In this document: in pieces, positions 8,681 through 17,237 of the stretch
Position numbering within the stretch: the first letter of the stretch is position 1
Layout of the letters: each line of letters opens with the position of its first letter
Source: Bacillus sp. HSf4
GTDB taxonomy: Bacteria; Bacillota; Bacilli; Bacillales; Bacillaceae
Assembly (NCBI RefSeq): GCF_029537375.1
Contig: NZ_CP120679.1
Coordinates: 229,501 to 293,500 of the forward strand
DNA: 64,000 nt
Direction: 5' to 3'
The notes under the pieces: generated by a model
Seen by the model: only the letters and a program-made list of their open reading frames with translations
What the model was told of the DNA's origin: nothing
Database searches by the model: none
Position numbers and translations under genes: made by a program

Positions 8681-9483
8681 GATTCGCTTTCACCTCCTTC
8701 TTGGACAAGATTATAGAGTTGTTTTTTTGTTTCAACAACTTTTCCCGAGAAGGAAATAGGGGTAAATTTACAAATGAGGGAGGGAGTTATGAAGAAAATG
8801 AAAAGAAGCAGCGATATCCTCCAATAAAGCCAGCTGTTTCCGTGTTGACGTGTGTTTATAGTTTGTGTCCTTTTATCCGCTTGAATAGGCTGCTGTAAGG
8901 AATGCGTTTTTCCACATCTGTAAATTTGCCAGGAATGATAAATTGAATTGGTTTTTCCGGAAGGAAGTGGCCGATATTGAGTCCTAAGGATTATTTTTTA
9001 TTTTATAAAGTCAAACAAATATTCTCATAAACAGGAATTTTACTTGAAAAATAAGGATATAGATTTTTGTGATATTGGTAAATTAGCTCAGCTTTTATGA
9101 TCGTTCCTTGATTGGACGAGCTGTTAATGAATGATCATGTTCAAACACTCTATAAGCCTAGTCTATTATAAAATATCTGGATCAGGCTAAAGAGACTTCA
9201 GCAACTCGGCGGACACGATAAATCAAGAAAACATAAAAGGAGCGGACATTGCAAGACTGGTAAAAACCTATATTTTGCCCGCTTCTTTTCGCTGATTTTT
9301 TGTCTCCGCGGTTTTTGAAAAATGAGTATTTAATCACATTGAGCATCTTTATGGGTTATTGGTAATATTTTTTCACAAAGAAAGGAGGATTTTTCTAGAT
9401 CGGGTTACAGGATTTAACACAGAATTTTGCCGCAATATCTAGCAATTCATCCTAGCTATCTTTGTTGAAAGGAGGAGAATGTT
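8681..9483. other. 803-bp intergenic region upstream of the surface-protein gene
   Basis: AT-rich and without a convincing gene. A 12-codon open frame (8789, MKKMKRSSDILQ) has a GAGGGAGGG site but no recognisable homology. An AAAGGAGG at about 9382 and another at about 9470 precede the LPDTA protein; only the second is placed before its GTG. No clear promoter could be chosen. Confidence 0.4.
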
Positions 9484-12400
9484 GTGAACAGGTACTTATT
9501 GAGCAGACGCAACAAGAAGCAGATTAGAAAAAGTTTCATGCTGTTTATGATTACTTTATTGATGATGGGGAACTTGCTGACTGTTTTGCCTAATTCTGTT
9601 CAAGCAGCAGGGACAGTGACGATTAATGATACAGATTCGTATGCTATTGGTGGCACCATCTCTTATGGACAAACTTTGGAACTTTATCAACTAGATGGAA
9701 CTAATCCAACAACTATCAAAGCAAGTGTTCCTATTACTGGTATTTCAGGAGATGTCGCGAATGGGTTAGCTGTATCGGATACTGAAAATGCTTTTTATGC
9801 ACATGATGTTAATTCAAACTTTTATAAAATTAGTCCTACCGGAGCAGCTCAGTTCATAACAAAACTGGAGGGGCTAGGTGAAAGTGCAAACGGTGCTATT
9901 TATAATGGTAAATATTACTACGCATCTAAGAATGGCGATAATTACTACTTGTATGCGTATGATTTAACTACCGGGGATTTTACCAACAGAGTAATAAGTG
10001 GTTATAATCCAGAAACATTAGGAGGAGATCTTGTCTTTGATAGTGATGGGTATATTTGGTTCGCTCCAAACGTAACCGGCACTATTGCCCAAATGAATCC
10101 TGAGACTGGAGAAGTTTTACGTGTTATTCCAATAACAAATTCGGATGGTAAACCATTAGAAGGTGGAGTAAGAGGACTCAGTTTCTTACCTAACGGCCAG
10201 ATGTTACTGAATTCTGGTGCTGATGCTACTAATTTTACATTATTTACACTTGATCCTGAGACTCTGAGCACTACTTATCTCGGCACGGTTGGAGATAAAC
10301 TAGTTTATGATTTAGCATCTCGATCCACACCCGTATTCGAGCCAAAGCCTCCTGTACTTGAATCAAAGAAAACGTCAACGATCCAACAAAAAGCGGATGG
10401 CAACACAGACGCCGCCCATCCGGAAGTGGGAGATACGCTTCTGTATACGATCCAGACACGAAATACTGTCACAGACAGTCTGATTGCAAATCTCGCAATC
10501 TCTGACACGCTTCCTGAAGGATTGGCATACGTGCCAGGCACACTGAAAGTGGACGGCACGGCGGTAAGCGACGCTCAAGGCGATGACAAGGGCGACTTTA
10601 CCGACGGGAAAGTATCCGGTCAAATTGGCGATGTGACGGACACCGAATGGCACACCGTGACATTTGAAGTGAAAGTACAGCCAGGCCAGGCCGGGAACAC
10701 CATTAAAAATACCGGAACGATTACCGGGGATAACACGGATCCGCCAGATCCGAACAATGAAATCGTTGTGTACCCGCGCAATCCGGTTGTAGAGTCGAAA
10801 AAAACGTCAACGATCCAACAAAAAGCGGATGGCAACACAGACGCGGACCATCCGGAAGTGGGAGACACACTTCTGTATACGATTCAGGCGCGAAACACAA
10901 TCGAAGACAGTAAGGTGACGAATCTCGCAATTTCAGACACGCTACCTGAAGGACTGGAATACGTGTCAGGCACGCTGAAAGTGGACGGCACGGCGGTAAG
11001 CGACGTGGAAGGCGATGACAAGGGCGACTTTACCGATGGGAGAGTATCCGGTCAAATTGGCGATGTGACGGACACCGAATGGCACACCGTGACATTTGAA
11101 GTGAAAGTACAGCCAGGCCAAGCGGGCAAGACGATTGAAAATACCGGAACGATTACCGGGGACAACACAAATCCACCGGATCCGCATAATGAAATCGTTG
11201 TGTATCCGCGTAATCCGGACTTAGAGTCAAAGAAAACGTCAAGCATCCAAGAGAAAGCGGATGGAAATACAGCGGACAACCCACAAGTGGGAGACACGCT
11301 TCTGTATACAATCCAGACGCGAAACAAAGTGAAAGACAGCTTGATTGAAAATCTCGTGATTGCCGATGAGCTGCCTGAAGGACTGGAATACGTATCAGGC
11401 ACGCTGAAAGTGGACGGCAAGTCAGTAAGCGAAGCCAAGGATGAAGATAAAGGCGACTTTACCGATGGTAAAGTATCCGGCCAAATTGGCGATGTGACGG
11501 ACACCGAATGGCACACCGTGACATTTGAAGCAAAAGTGAAGTCAGGTCAAGCGGGCAAGACGATTAAAAACACCGGAACGATTACTGGGGATAACACAAA
11601 TCCGCCGGATCCGCATAATGAAATCGTCGTTGATCCGAAAGACTCGGATACAGAGTCGAAGAAAACGTCAAGCATCCAGGAGAAAGCGGAAGGAAATACA
11701 GATAAAGATACCCCACAAGTGGGAGACACGCTTCTGTATACGATCCAGACGCGAAACAAAGTGGAAGACAGCTTAATTGAAAATCTCGTGATTGCCGATG
11801 AGCTGCCTGAAGGACTGGAATATGTGCCAGGCACGCTGAAAGTGGACGGCAAGTCAGTAAGCGACGCTCAAGATGAAGACAAAGGCGACGTTACCGATGG
11901 TAAAGTATCCGGCCAAATTGGGGATGTGACAGACACCGAATGGCACACCGTGACATTTGAAGCGAAAGTGAAGTCAGGTCAAGCGGGCAAGACGATTAAA
12001 AACACCGGAACGATTACAGGAGACAACACAAATCCGCCGGATCCGCACAATGAAATCGTCGTTGATCCGAAAGACCCGGATACAGAGTCGAAGAAAACAT
12101 CAAGCATTCAAGAGAAAGCAGATGGGAACACGGATAAGGATCATCCAGAAGTGGGAGACACGCTCCTGTATACAATTCAGATGCGAAACAAAGTGGAAGA
12201 CAGCTTGATTGAAAATCTTGTGATTGCCGATGCGCTTCCAGAAGGACTGGAATACGTATCAGGCACGCTGAAAGTGGACGGCAAGTCAGTAAGCGACGCC
12301 AAGGATGAAGACAAAGGCGACTTTACTGACGGTAAAGTATCCGGCCAAATTGGCGATGTGACGGACACCGAATGGCACACCGTGACATTTGAAGTGAAAG

Positions 12401-13548
12401 TAAAGCCAGGCCAAGCGGGCAAGACGATTGAAAATACCGGAACGATTACCGGGGACAACACAAATCCGCCGGATCCGCACAATGAAATCGTTGTGTATCC
12501 GCGCAATCCGGACCTAGAATCAAAGAAAACGTCAAGCATCCAAGAGAAAGCGGATGGAAATACAGCGGACAACCCACAAGTGGGAGACACGCTTCTGTAT
12601 ACAATCCAGACGCGAAACACAATCGAAGACAGTAAGGTGACGAACCTTGTGATTGCCGATGCGCTTCCAGAAGGATTGGAATACGTGCCAGGCACGCTGA
12701 AAGTGGACGGCAAGTCAGTAAGCGACGCCAAGGATGAAGACAAAGGCGACTTTACTGACGGTAAAGTATCCGGCCAAATTGGGGATGTGACGGACACCGA
12801 ATGGCACACCGTGACATTTGAAGTGAAAGTGAAAGCCGGTCAATCCGGCAAGACGATTGAAAATACCGGAACGATTACCGGGGACAACACAAATCCGCCG
12901 GATCCGCACAATGAAATCGTCGTTGATCCGAGAGAACCTGGCTTAGAGTCAGAGAAAACAGCGAAGAACATGAAGACCGGCAAGGATCAGTATGAAGCTG
13001 GAGATATGGTGGTCTACACGATCAAAACCCGTAACACGACAGCGGACAGCCAAGTCGAAAACCTCGTCATTTCCGATGAACTGCCAGAAGGACTGGAATA
13101 CGTATCAGGCACGCTGAAAGTGGACGGCAAGTCGGTGAGCGACGCCAAAGATAAAGACAAAGGCGACGTTACTGACGGCAAAGCATCCGGTCAAATCGGC
13201 GATGTGACGGATACCGAATGGCATACCGTGACATTCCAAGCGAAAATCAATTCCGGCTATTCCGGCAAAACGATTAAAAACGTAGCTGTCGTAAAAGGCG
13301 GCAATGTCGACAAGCCTGATCAGCCAGAAAAGAACATCACGGTTGAACCGAAGGATCCTGGAAAGCCAAGCGAACCTAATCAACCAAACCATCCTGAAAA
13401 GCCAAATCCTTCAGATCCTCAGGATACAGCTGGAGGACATGAGCTTCCGGATACGGCAACAAATATGTATAACCTGCTTGTTGTTGGTTTAGGATTGTTG
13501 TTATTAGGAGCGGTCCTTTGGTATATGCGCAGAAAGAGAAATGTCTAA
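9484..13548 (+). CDS. Cell-wall-anchored repeat protein with LPDTA sorting signal
   Basis: A 1354-residue surface protein. N-terminal signal peptide (basic, then MLFMITLLMMGNLLTVL, cleavage near VQAAG); residues about 45–285 have repeated aromatic/Asp/Gly strands suggesting a beta-propeller-like module; seven tandem domains of about 144 residues follow (10360–13350), each with GDTLLYTI-TRN, LPEGLEYV-GTLKVDG and GDVTDTEWHTVTFE, fitting the DUF11/TIGR01451 isopeptide-type fold. A Pro-rich spacer leads to LPDTA (1321–1325), a hydrophobic helix and RRKRN tail. LPDTA/LPDTS signals are used by B. subtilis sortase YhcS, and a class D sortase gene overlaps this one by 8 bases. GTG start after AAAGGAGGAG. 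Confidence 0.9.
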   Translation: MNRYLLSRRNKKQIRKSFMLFMITLLMMGNLLTVLPNSVQAAGTVTINDTDSYAIGGTISYGQTLELYQLDGTNPTTIKASVPITGISGDVANGLAVSDTENAFYAHDVNSNFYKISPTGAAQFITKLEGLGESANGAIYNGKYYYASKNGDNYYLYAYDLTTGDFTNRVISGYNPETLGGDLVFDSDGYIWFAPNVTGTIAQMNPETGEVLRVIPITNSDGKPLEGGVRGLSFLPNGQMLLNSGADATNFTLFTLDPETLSTTYLGTVGDKLVYDLASRSTPVFEPKPPVLESKKTSTIQQKADGNTDAAHPEVGDTLLYTIQTRNTVTDSLIANLAISDTLPEGLAYVPGTLKVDGTAVSDAQGDDKGDFTDGKVSGQIGDVTDTEWHTVTFEVKVQPGQAGNTIKNTGTITGDNTDPPDPNNEIVVYPRNPVVESKKTSTIQQKADGNTDADHPEVGDTLLYTIQARNTIEDSKVTNLAISDTLPEGLEYVSGTLKVDGTAVSDVEGDDKGDFTDGRVSGQIGDVTDTEWHTVTFEVKVQPGQAGKTIENTGTITGDNTNPPDPHNEIVVYPRNPDLESKKTSSIQEKADGNTADNPQVGDTLLYTIQTRNKVKDSLIENLVIADELPEGLEYVSGTLKVDGKSVSEAKDEDKGDFTDGKVSGQIGDVTDTEWHTVTFEAKVKSGQAGKTIKNTGTITGDNTNPPDPHNEIVVDPKDSDTESKKTSSIQEKAEGNTDKDTPQVGDTLLYTIQTRNKVEDSLIENLVIADELPEGLEYVPGTLKVDGKSVSDAQDEDKGDVTDGKVSGQIGDVTDTEWHTVTFEAKVKSGQAGKTIKNTGTITGDNTNPPDPHNEIVVDPKDPDTESKKTSSIQEKADGNTDKDHPEVGDTLLYTIQMRNKVEDSLIENLVIADALPEGLEYVSGTLKVDGKSVSDAKDEDKGDFTDGKVSGQIGDVTDTEWHTVTFEVKVKPGQAGKTIENTGTITGDNTNPPDPHNEIVVYPRNPDLESKKTSSIQEKADGNTADNPQVGDTLLYTIQTRNTIEDSKVTNLVIADALPEGLEYVPGTLKVDGKSVSDAKDEDKGDFTDGKVSGQIGDVTDTEWHTVTFEVKVKAGQSGKTIENTGTITGDNTNPPDPHNEIVVDPREPGLESEKTAKNMKTGKDQYEAGDMVVYTIKTRNTTADSQVENLVISDELPEGLEYVSGTLKVDGKSVSDAKDKDKGDVTDGKASGQIGDVTDTEWHTVTFQAKINSGYSGKTIKNVAVVKGGNVDKPDQPEKNITVEPKDPGKPSEPNQPNHPEKPNPSDPQDTAGGHELPDTATNMYNLLVVGLGLLLLGAVLWYMRRKRNV
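10360..13350 (+). repeat. Seven tandem ~432-bp repeats inside the surface-protein gene
   Basis: Units start with an ESxKT codon block at 10360, 10792, 11224, 11653, 12085, 12517 and 12946, giving periods of 432 or 429 bases. DNA identity between units is very high, for instance in the stretch encoding GQIGDVTDTEWHTVTF, which implies recent duplication or gene conversion. Unit 7 is the most divergent and lacks the insertion coding for ADGNT. Confidence 0.95.
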
Positions 13549-14116
13549 GATTCCTGCCGTGAAAAAGTACATTCCAATACTGTTCATTGCAGCCGGACTT
13601 GTTCTTATAGGTTATGCAATCTGGCAAGTCTTAGATACCAGCAAAAAGACGGAAGTCACTTTGGAAGAAGCTAAGCTTGCGATTGGGCATCCTCAAACAG
13701 AACAAGCGTCGTTCAAGCCTAAGTTCGGAGAAGCAGTCGGTATTCTGGAGATTCCTAAAATAAATGCGGAGCTTCCGATTGTGGAGGGAACTGATGCAGA
13801 TGATTTGGCAAAAGGTGTCGGACATTATAAAGGCAGCTACTATCCAAATGAAAACGGACAAATCGTATTATCAGGGCACCGGGATACCGTGTTTCGCCGA
13901 ACAGGAGAACTAAGAAAGGGCGACCAATTAAAAGTTTTGTTGTCATATGGAAGTTTCATATATCAGATCGAAAAAACAAAAATTGTTGATAAAAATGATA
14001 CCTCCATCATTACATTGCAACATGATAAAGAGGAGCTCGTTCTTACGACTTGTTATCCCTTTTCGTATATCGGCAATGCGCCGAAACGATACATTATTTA
14101 CGGAAAAAGAGTATGA
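13541..14116 (+). CDS. Class D sortase
   Basis: A 191-residue membrane-bound transpeptidase: N-terminal anchor at about 9–30, then a sortase barrel with catalytic His113 (VLSGHRDTVF), Cys171 (LVLTTCYPF) and Arg183 (APKRYIIYG). The TLxTC-type core and the length fit class D (YhcS-like) sortases. The start ATG lies 8 bases inside the end of the LPDTA protein gene, so substrate and enzyme are translationally coupled; it presumably anchors that protein to peptidoglycan. A hairpin terminator follows. Confidence 0.92.
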   Translation: MSKIPAVKKYIPILFIAAGLVLIGYAIWQVLDTSKKTEVTLEEAKLAIGHPQTEQASFKPKFGEAVGILEIPKINAELPIVEGTDADDLAKGVGHYKGSYYPNENGQIVLSGHRDTVFRRTGELRKGDQLKVLLSYGSFIYQIEKTKIVDKNDTSIITLQHDKEELVLTTCYPFSYIGNAPKRYIIYGKRV

Positions 14117-14120
14117 TGAT

Positions 14121-14149
14121 AAGTCGCAGGGAATCCCTGCGACTTATTT
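14121..14149 (+). terminator. Terminator after the sortase gene
   Basis: An 11-bp stem AAGTCGCAGGG / CCCTGCGACTT with a 3-base loop, followed by a weak T run. Confidence 0.55.
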
Positions 14150-14275
14150 GAATCTAAAGCAAACATTGTGAGATTTTATGACTTACTATTGGACATACCA
14201 CTTGCTGTCTTTTTCTATAGGGTCATCTGCAAGCATGGATATGATTTAAATGGTAAAAATGGATGTCTCATTTTA

Positions 14276-14304
14276 TTGACAGTTATCATCAATTGTTGTT
14301 TAAT
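14276..14304 (+). promoter_or_regulatory. SigA-type promoter upstream of the small zinc-ribbon gene
   Basis: TTGACA, 17-base spacer, TTTAAT. It lies in an AT-rich 340-base gap (14117–14455) that holds no other visible feature except the sortase terminator, about 150 bases before the next start codon. Confidence 0.45.
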
Positions 14305-14455
14305 AAATAAAAATTAATTAAAAGTTATAAATATACAAATTGCCACTAATGAAATGGATTTTGGTTATAAAAATGCCAACTATCATATAAAACTCTTTCC
14401 ATGACAAATTTTTCAAGTCGTTCTTTCATTCATTAGCTTTTTATGAGGTGAATAT

Positions 14456-14710
14456 ATGGAATTTTCTGAAGGATTAAAAAATAAAATTATGGACATTATT
14501 CAAAAAAGGGGGCTGTTGAAACCATGCGAAAATTGCAAGCATGATGAAATGGTAATGATAGAGCCCTTTGCAAGGTTGGATTTACAAGATGATTCCTCTG
14601 TTTTGAGCGTTGGGGCTGAAGCCATTCCTTCAATTGCGATCGTATGTACGAACTGTGGAAAAATGAATTTATATGCAGCCAAAGTGCTACTGCCTTCGGA
14701 ATTTCACTAA
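14456..14710 (+). CDS. Small zinc-ribbon-like protein of unknown function
   Basis: An 84-residue protein with two CxxC pairs (KPCENCKH at about 22–27 and VCTNCGKM at about 63–68), an arrangement that normally binds one zinc ion. No membrane segment or signal peptide. GAGGTGAATAT precedes the ATG. It begins a probable operon with the AbrB-like gene 64 bases downstream. Function is not recognised; nucleic-acid or protein binding is the usual role of such ribbons. Confidence 0.65.
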   Translation: MEFSEGLKNKIMDIIQKRGLLKPCENCKHDEMVMIEPFARLDLQDDSSVLSVGAEAIPSIAIVCTNCGKMNLYAAKVLLPSEFH

Positions 14711-14774
14711 AAATCATTCTACCTGAGGACAGTTTGACAACAAGAAATGAACAGAAAGATAAGGAGGGTGTTTT

Positions 14775-15059
14775 TTGGAAAATGCAGCATTTATCAGAAA
14801 AATGGATGATTTAGGAAGAGTGGTCTTGCCGAAAAAAATAAGAAAGATATTGAAGATTAACGAAAGAGATCCAATAGAGATTTTTATTGAAGGTGAAAAA
14901 ATTATATTTCGTAAATATTTGGAAGGCAGAGCTTGCTTTGTAACCGGTGAGGTAACAGATCTAAATAAAACACTATCAGGAGGAATTGTCTTAAGTCCTG
15001 AAGGAGCGAGAATTTTACTACAAGATCTGTTGGCTCTCCGATTACAAAAAGAAATCTAA
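14775..15059 (+). CDS. AbrB-family transition-state regulator paralog
   Basis: A 94-residue protein aligned over its length with AbrB/Abh: IRKMDDLGRVVLPKKIRKILKINERDPIEIFI is the swapped-hairpin DNA-binding domain, and the C-terminal half (CFVTGEVTDLN...LSGGIVLSPEGARILLQDL) matches the AbrB multimerisation domain. The TTG start is fixed by AAGGAGG at 14761–14767. AbrB-type proteins repress post-exponential genes, including antimicrobial peptides and cell-surface genes; the target here is unknown, though the sortase/LPDTA pair lies immediately upstream. Confidence 0.85.
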   Translation: MENAAFIRKMDDLGRVVLPKKIRKILKINERDPIEIFIEGEKIIFRKYLEGRACFVTGEVTDLNKTLSGGIVLSPEGARILLQDLLALRLQKEI

Positions 15060-15130
15060 AGCTGATGTTTAAGAGCTGCAATTGCAAACATAGATCAACG
15101 TATGAAGCAAAAGGGGGATGTATCTTTGTA

Positions 15131-15490
15131 ATGTCGGATTACCCGCTCAAGCATGATCATGTGGGCAGTGTTGTTTGCAAGGTGGAAACATACAGATTTC
15201 GTTTTCGGGGAGTTCCCGCTGCTGAAATTGAAATCGCGAATGTCCCCGGGGAAAATGCGTCTTTTTCTTTTCAAATTAAAAGAAATGAGCAGTTTTGGCC
15301 TGACCTTCCTTTCCATCTTTCAAACCAATTGTCCGCTGGCGCTGCTGAATTGGAACAAATTGGATTCGGGCGAATGTGGTATGAATCCAAAACAGAAGCT
15401 TTACAGGCGGCTACAGACGCCATTGAACATATTCTCAAAAAACATAAAGAAGTGGATAAATTGGAATTTTCAAAGGTCTCAAAACAATAA
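15131..15490 (+). CDS. Hypothetical protein (119 aa)
   Basis: No family recognised. The protein is soluble, with alternating polar strands in the first 60 residues (VCKVETYRFRFRGVPAAEIEIANVPGE) and a helical C-terminal third (ESKTEALQAATDAIEHILKKH). ATG 15131 is preferred, preceded by AAGGGGGA about 11 bases away; the frame is open upstream to 15065. It follows the AbrB-like gene by 71 bases on the same strand and ends before a strong terminator, so it probably shares that transcript. Confidence 0.6.
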   Translation: MSDYPLKHDHVGSVVCKVETYRFRFRGVPAAEIEIANVPGENASFSFQIKRNEQFWPDLPFHLSNQLSAGAAELEQIGFGRMWYESKTEALQAATDAIEHILKKHKEVDKLEFSKVSKQ

Positions 15491-15539
15491 AACATAGATC
15501 AAACAAATAGTAAAAACAAGAGTAAATATGGAGATAAGC

Positions 15540-15576
15540 GAAGATCGCCCATTCAATTTTAGGGGCGATTTTTTGT
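15540..15576 (+). terminator. Terminator of the zinc-ribbon/AbrB-like operon
   Basis: ATCGCCC / GGGCGAT stem (15544–15550 with 15563–15569) followed by TTTTTT. Confidence 0.75.
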
Positions 15577-15678
15577 TATTGTACAGCTCTCTAATCTTTT
15601 TCAGACGAATCACACGAGGCGGGGGAGCAAGCATAGTCACTTATCATCAATCATGTTTTTGCAAAGGATTCTTTTGTA

Positions 15679-15707
15679 TTGACATCATGTATACGTTTGT
15701 ATACAAT
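15679..15707 (+). promoter_or_regulatory. SigA promoter overlapped by a GTATAC dyad
   Basis: TTGACA, 17 bases, TACAAT. The spacer contains ATGTATAC then GTTT then GTATACAAT, an inverted repeat covering the −10 region, which suggests repression of the two-gene unit below by an unidentified dyad-binding regulator. Confidence 0.55.
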
Positions 15708-15738
15708 TCAAAACATAACGAATGAAAGGAGCCTTACG

Positions 15739-16038
15739 ATGAGACATAAAGACTTTAAAAAAGACGGATATCACCGCGGTGAGCGTCATAAAGGCGGACC
15801 AAAAACTTTTCGCCGGGGGAGAGCGATTACTTTTTTAGAGACGTTGCATCTGAAGCGCGCCACCATTAAGCAGCAGCTGGAAGAACCAGAATTTCAGTCG
15901 ATTCAGCAAATATTAGTCGGTGAATTAAAAGCCATTGATATGATCATTAACGAATTTACCCGGTTGTTTGAAATCGATGAAAGCGAAACGGAAAGGAAAG
16001 AGTCTTTAGAGAGGGAGGAGAAGAATGAAACAAATTAA
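15739..16038 (+). CDS. Hypothetical small basic protein upstream of an O-methyltransferase
   Basis: A 99-residue protein. The first 30 residues are rich in Lys, Arg, His and Gly (KKDGYHRGERHKGGPKTFRRGRA); the rest is helical (ITFLETLHLKRATIKQQLEEPEFQSIQQILVGELKAIDMII). No enzyme motif is present. ATG 15739 follows AAAGGAG at good spacing. It overlaps the next gene by 14 bases, so the two are translationally coupled and probably functionally linked. Possible DNA- or RNA-binding accessory protein; no function assigned. Confidence 0.65.
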   Translation: MRHKDFKKDGYHRGERHKGGPKTFRRGRAITFLETLHLKRATIKQQLEEPEFQSIQQILVGELKAIDMIINEFTRLFEIDESETERKESLEREEKNETN

Positions 16039-16672
16039 CCGTTATATCGATTCAGTGTTTTCTAAGCAAGATGCCCTGTTAGAGGAAGTCATTTCATCGA
16101 TCAGAGAAAACGGAATGCCCCCGATATCGGTCTCTCCTTCCTCCGGTAAGCTCTTGACGATGCTTGTATCGATTTCAGGGGCGCAAAATGTTTTGGAAAT
16201 AGGGGCTCTCGGAGGCTATAGCGGGATTTGTCTTGCAAGAGGCTTCGGCTCCAAAGGAAGATTAACTTCCCTTGAATTAAAGGAGAATTATGCAAAATTA
16301 GCCTACAACAGCCTCTCAAAAGCCGGCTTTGGCGATCAGGTTTCCTATATGACAGGACCTGCGCTAGAAAGCTTGGAAAAGCTGGCCGGCGATCAGAAGC
16401 GGTTTGATTTTTTCTTTATCGATGCCGACAAAGGCAACTATGAACATTACCTGGCGTATTGCATAAAACTGGCGGAGCCGGGTGCTTTAATCATTGCCGA
16501 CAATGTGCTTGCGGGCGGAAGTGTGGCAGATCAGGATGCTGAACCGAGACGGCATACGGACGTGATGAAGGTCTTCAATAAAACCGTCGCCAATCATCCT
16601 CAATTGGAATCCCTCTTGATGCCGATCGGCGATGGGATAACCATCTCAAGAGTGAAGCAATCAAAATGTTAA
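16025..16672 (+). CDS. SAM-dependent O-methyltransferase (caffeoyl-CoA OMT type)
   Basis: A 215-residue class I methyltransferase of the cation-dependent O-methyltransferase family: SAM motif VLEIGALGGYSGICLA, the metal/SAM motif FDFFFIDADKGNYEHYLAY and IIADNVLAGGSVADQ. These enzymes methylate catechol-type hydroxyls; a related Bacillus protein, TrmR (YrrM), methylates tRNA hydroxyuridine, so the substrate is open. It overlaps the upstream basic-protein gene and uses GGGAGGAG as ribosome site. Confidence 0.85.
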   Translation: MKQINRYIDSVFSKQDALLEEVISSIRENGMPPISVSPSSGKLLTMLVSISGAQNVLEIGALGGYSGICLARGFGSKGRLTSLELKENYAKLAYNSLSKAGFGDQVSYMTGPALESLEKLAGDQKRFDFFFIDADKGNYEHYLAYCIKLAEPGALIIADNVLAGGSVADQDAEPRRHTDVMKVFNKTVANHPQLESLLMPIGDGITISRVKQSKC

Positions 16673-16940
16673 TCCACTTGCTAGTTGCTGATTCGTGACT
16701 AGTACTTTTTTATTTTTAGAGATTTTTTGCTTAGGTGCGAACTGTTTCTACATCTAATCCGCAAAGAACAACACAACATAAGCTGCACTGGTTAGTTAAG
16801 CTAAGCTTATCCTATTAGTTTTTTAGGCCGCAATAAAGTTCCTTATAAAATGGTTTGTAACCAATTGATAATAAGATGGATTCATTTTTATATTTTTATT
16901 TGGAAATCCCACGGATGCGACTTATTTTTTATGTTAATTT

Positions 16941-17003
16941 ATGATTGGTGGTGTCGGCGGAGGCTTGACCGGTGCTGCGGCTTCTTGTAAAAAGAACAGC
17001 TAA
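16941..17003 (+). pseudogene. Possible bacteriocin-like peptide remnant
   Basis: A 20-codon frame reading IGGVGGGLTGAAASCKKNS ends directly at a strong terminator. The Gly/Ala run with GxxxG spacing resembles the C-terminal part of class II bacteriocin peptides, but the frame is closed by TAA two codons upstream and no leader peptide is seen. Probably a decayed 3' end; the next small membrane gene could have been its immunity partner (speculative). Confidence 0.25.
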
Positions 17004-17035
17004 CGAGGGGAAGATGTAGGTTCCCCGTTATTTTA
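17001..17035 (+). terminator. Hairpin terminator in the gap after the O-methyltransferase
   Basis: AACGAGGGGAA pairs with TTCCCCGTT, followed by ATTTTAATTT. It implies a transcription unit once ended here, although no intact gene precedes it for 330 bases (16673–16940 shows nothing else). Confidence 0.55.
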
Positions 17036-17056
17036 ATTTGGTAAAGGTGATGTCAT

Positions 17057-17212
17057 CTGAATAAATTAATATTACCTTCTATAACTGTTATTTTTGTTTT
17101 GTGGATTCTTTTGCAAATCGCTTTAAATATGAGTATTTTTAGTAATCCTTTAAATTATGGCATCGTGATCGTAATATTTTTCTTGTTTATAAAGTTAGCA
17201 AAGGAAAAATGA
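17057..17212 (+). CDS. Small membrane protein, 51 aa, apparent CTG start
   Basis: An open frame of 51 codons beginning CTG AAT AAA, six bases after AAAGGTGAT, encodes two hydrophobic stretches (LILPSITVIFVLWILLQIAL and YGIVIVIFFLFIKLA) separated by NMSIFSNPLN, ending in Lys-rich AKEK. No ATG/GTG/TTG lies near the ribosome site in this frame; an out-of-frame GTG-ATG stops after a few codons. A terminator starts at its stop codon. Small two-helix proteins of this kind can be immunity or toxin-like peptides; no family recognised. Confidence 0.4.
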   Translation: MNKLILPSITVIFVLWILLQIALNMSIFSNPLNYGIVIVIFFLFIKLAKEK

Positions 17213-17237
17213 AGCAGGCAAAGCCGCCTGCTTTTTA
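17212..17237. terminator. Bidirectional terminator
   Basis: AAGCAGGC / GCCTGCTT (8 bp) with a 6-base loop and T/A runs on both sides, between convergent genes. Confidence 0.75.

Noticed and set aside
10002..13392. Long minus-strand open frames within the repeat protein
   Set aside because: They recur in each 432-base unit, have no ribosome sites and show residue bias expected from the opposite strand of a coding repeat.
15691..15707. GTATAC dyad as a site for the YrkH-region or GntR regulator
   Set aside because: Half-sites differ from the TGGTCGAC dyad and no PadR or GntR gene is adjacent, so no owner could be named.
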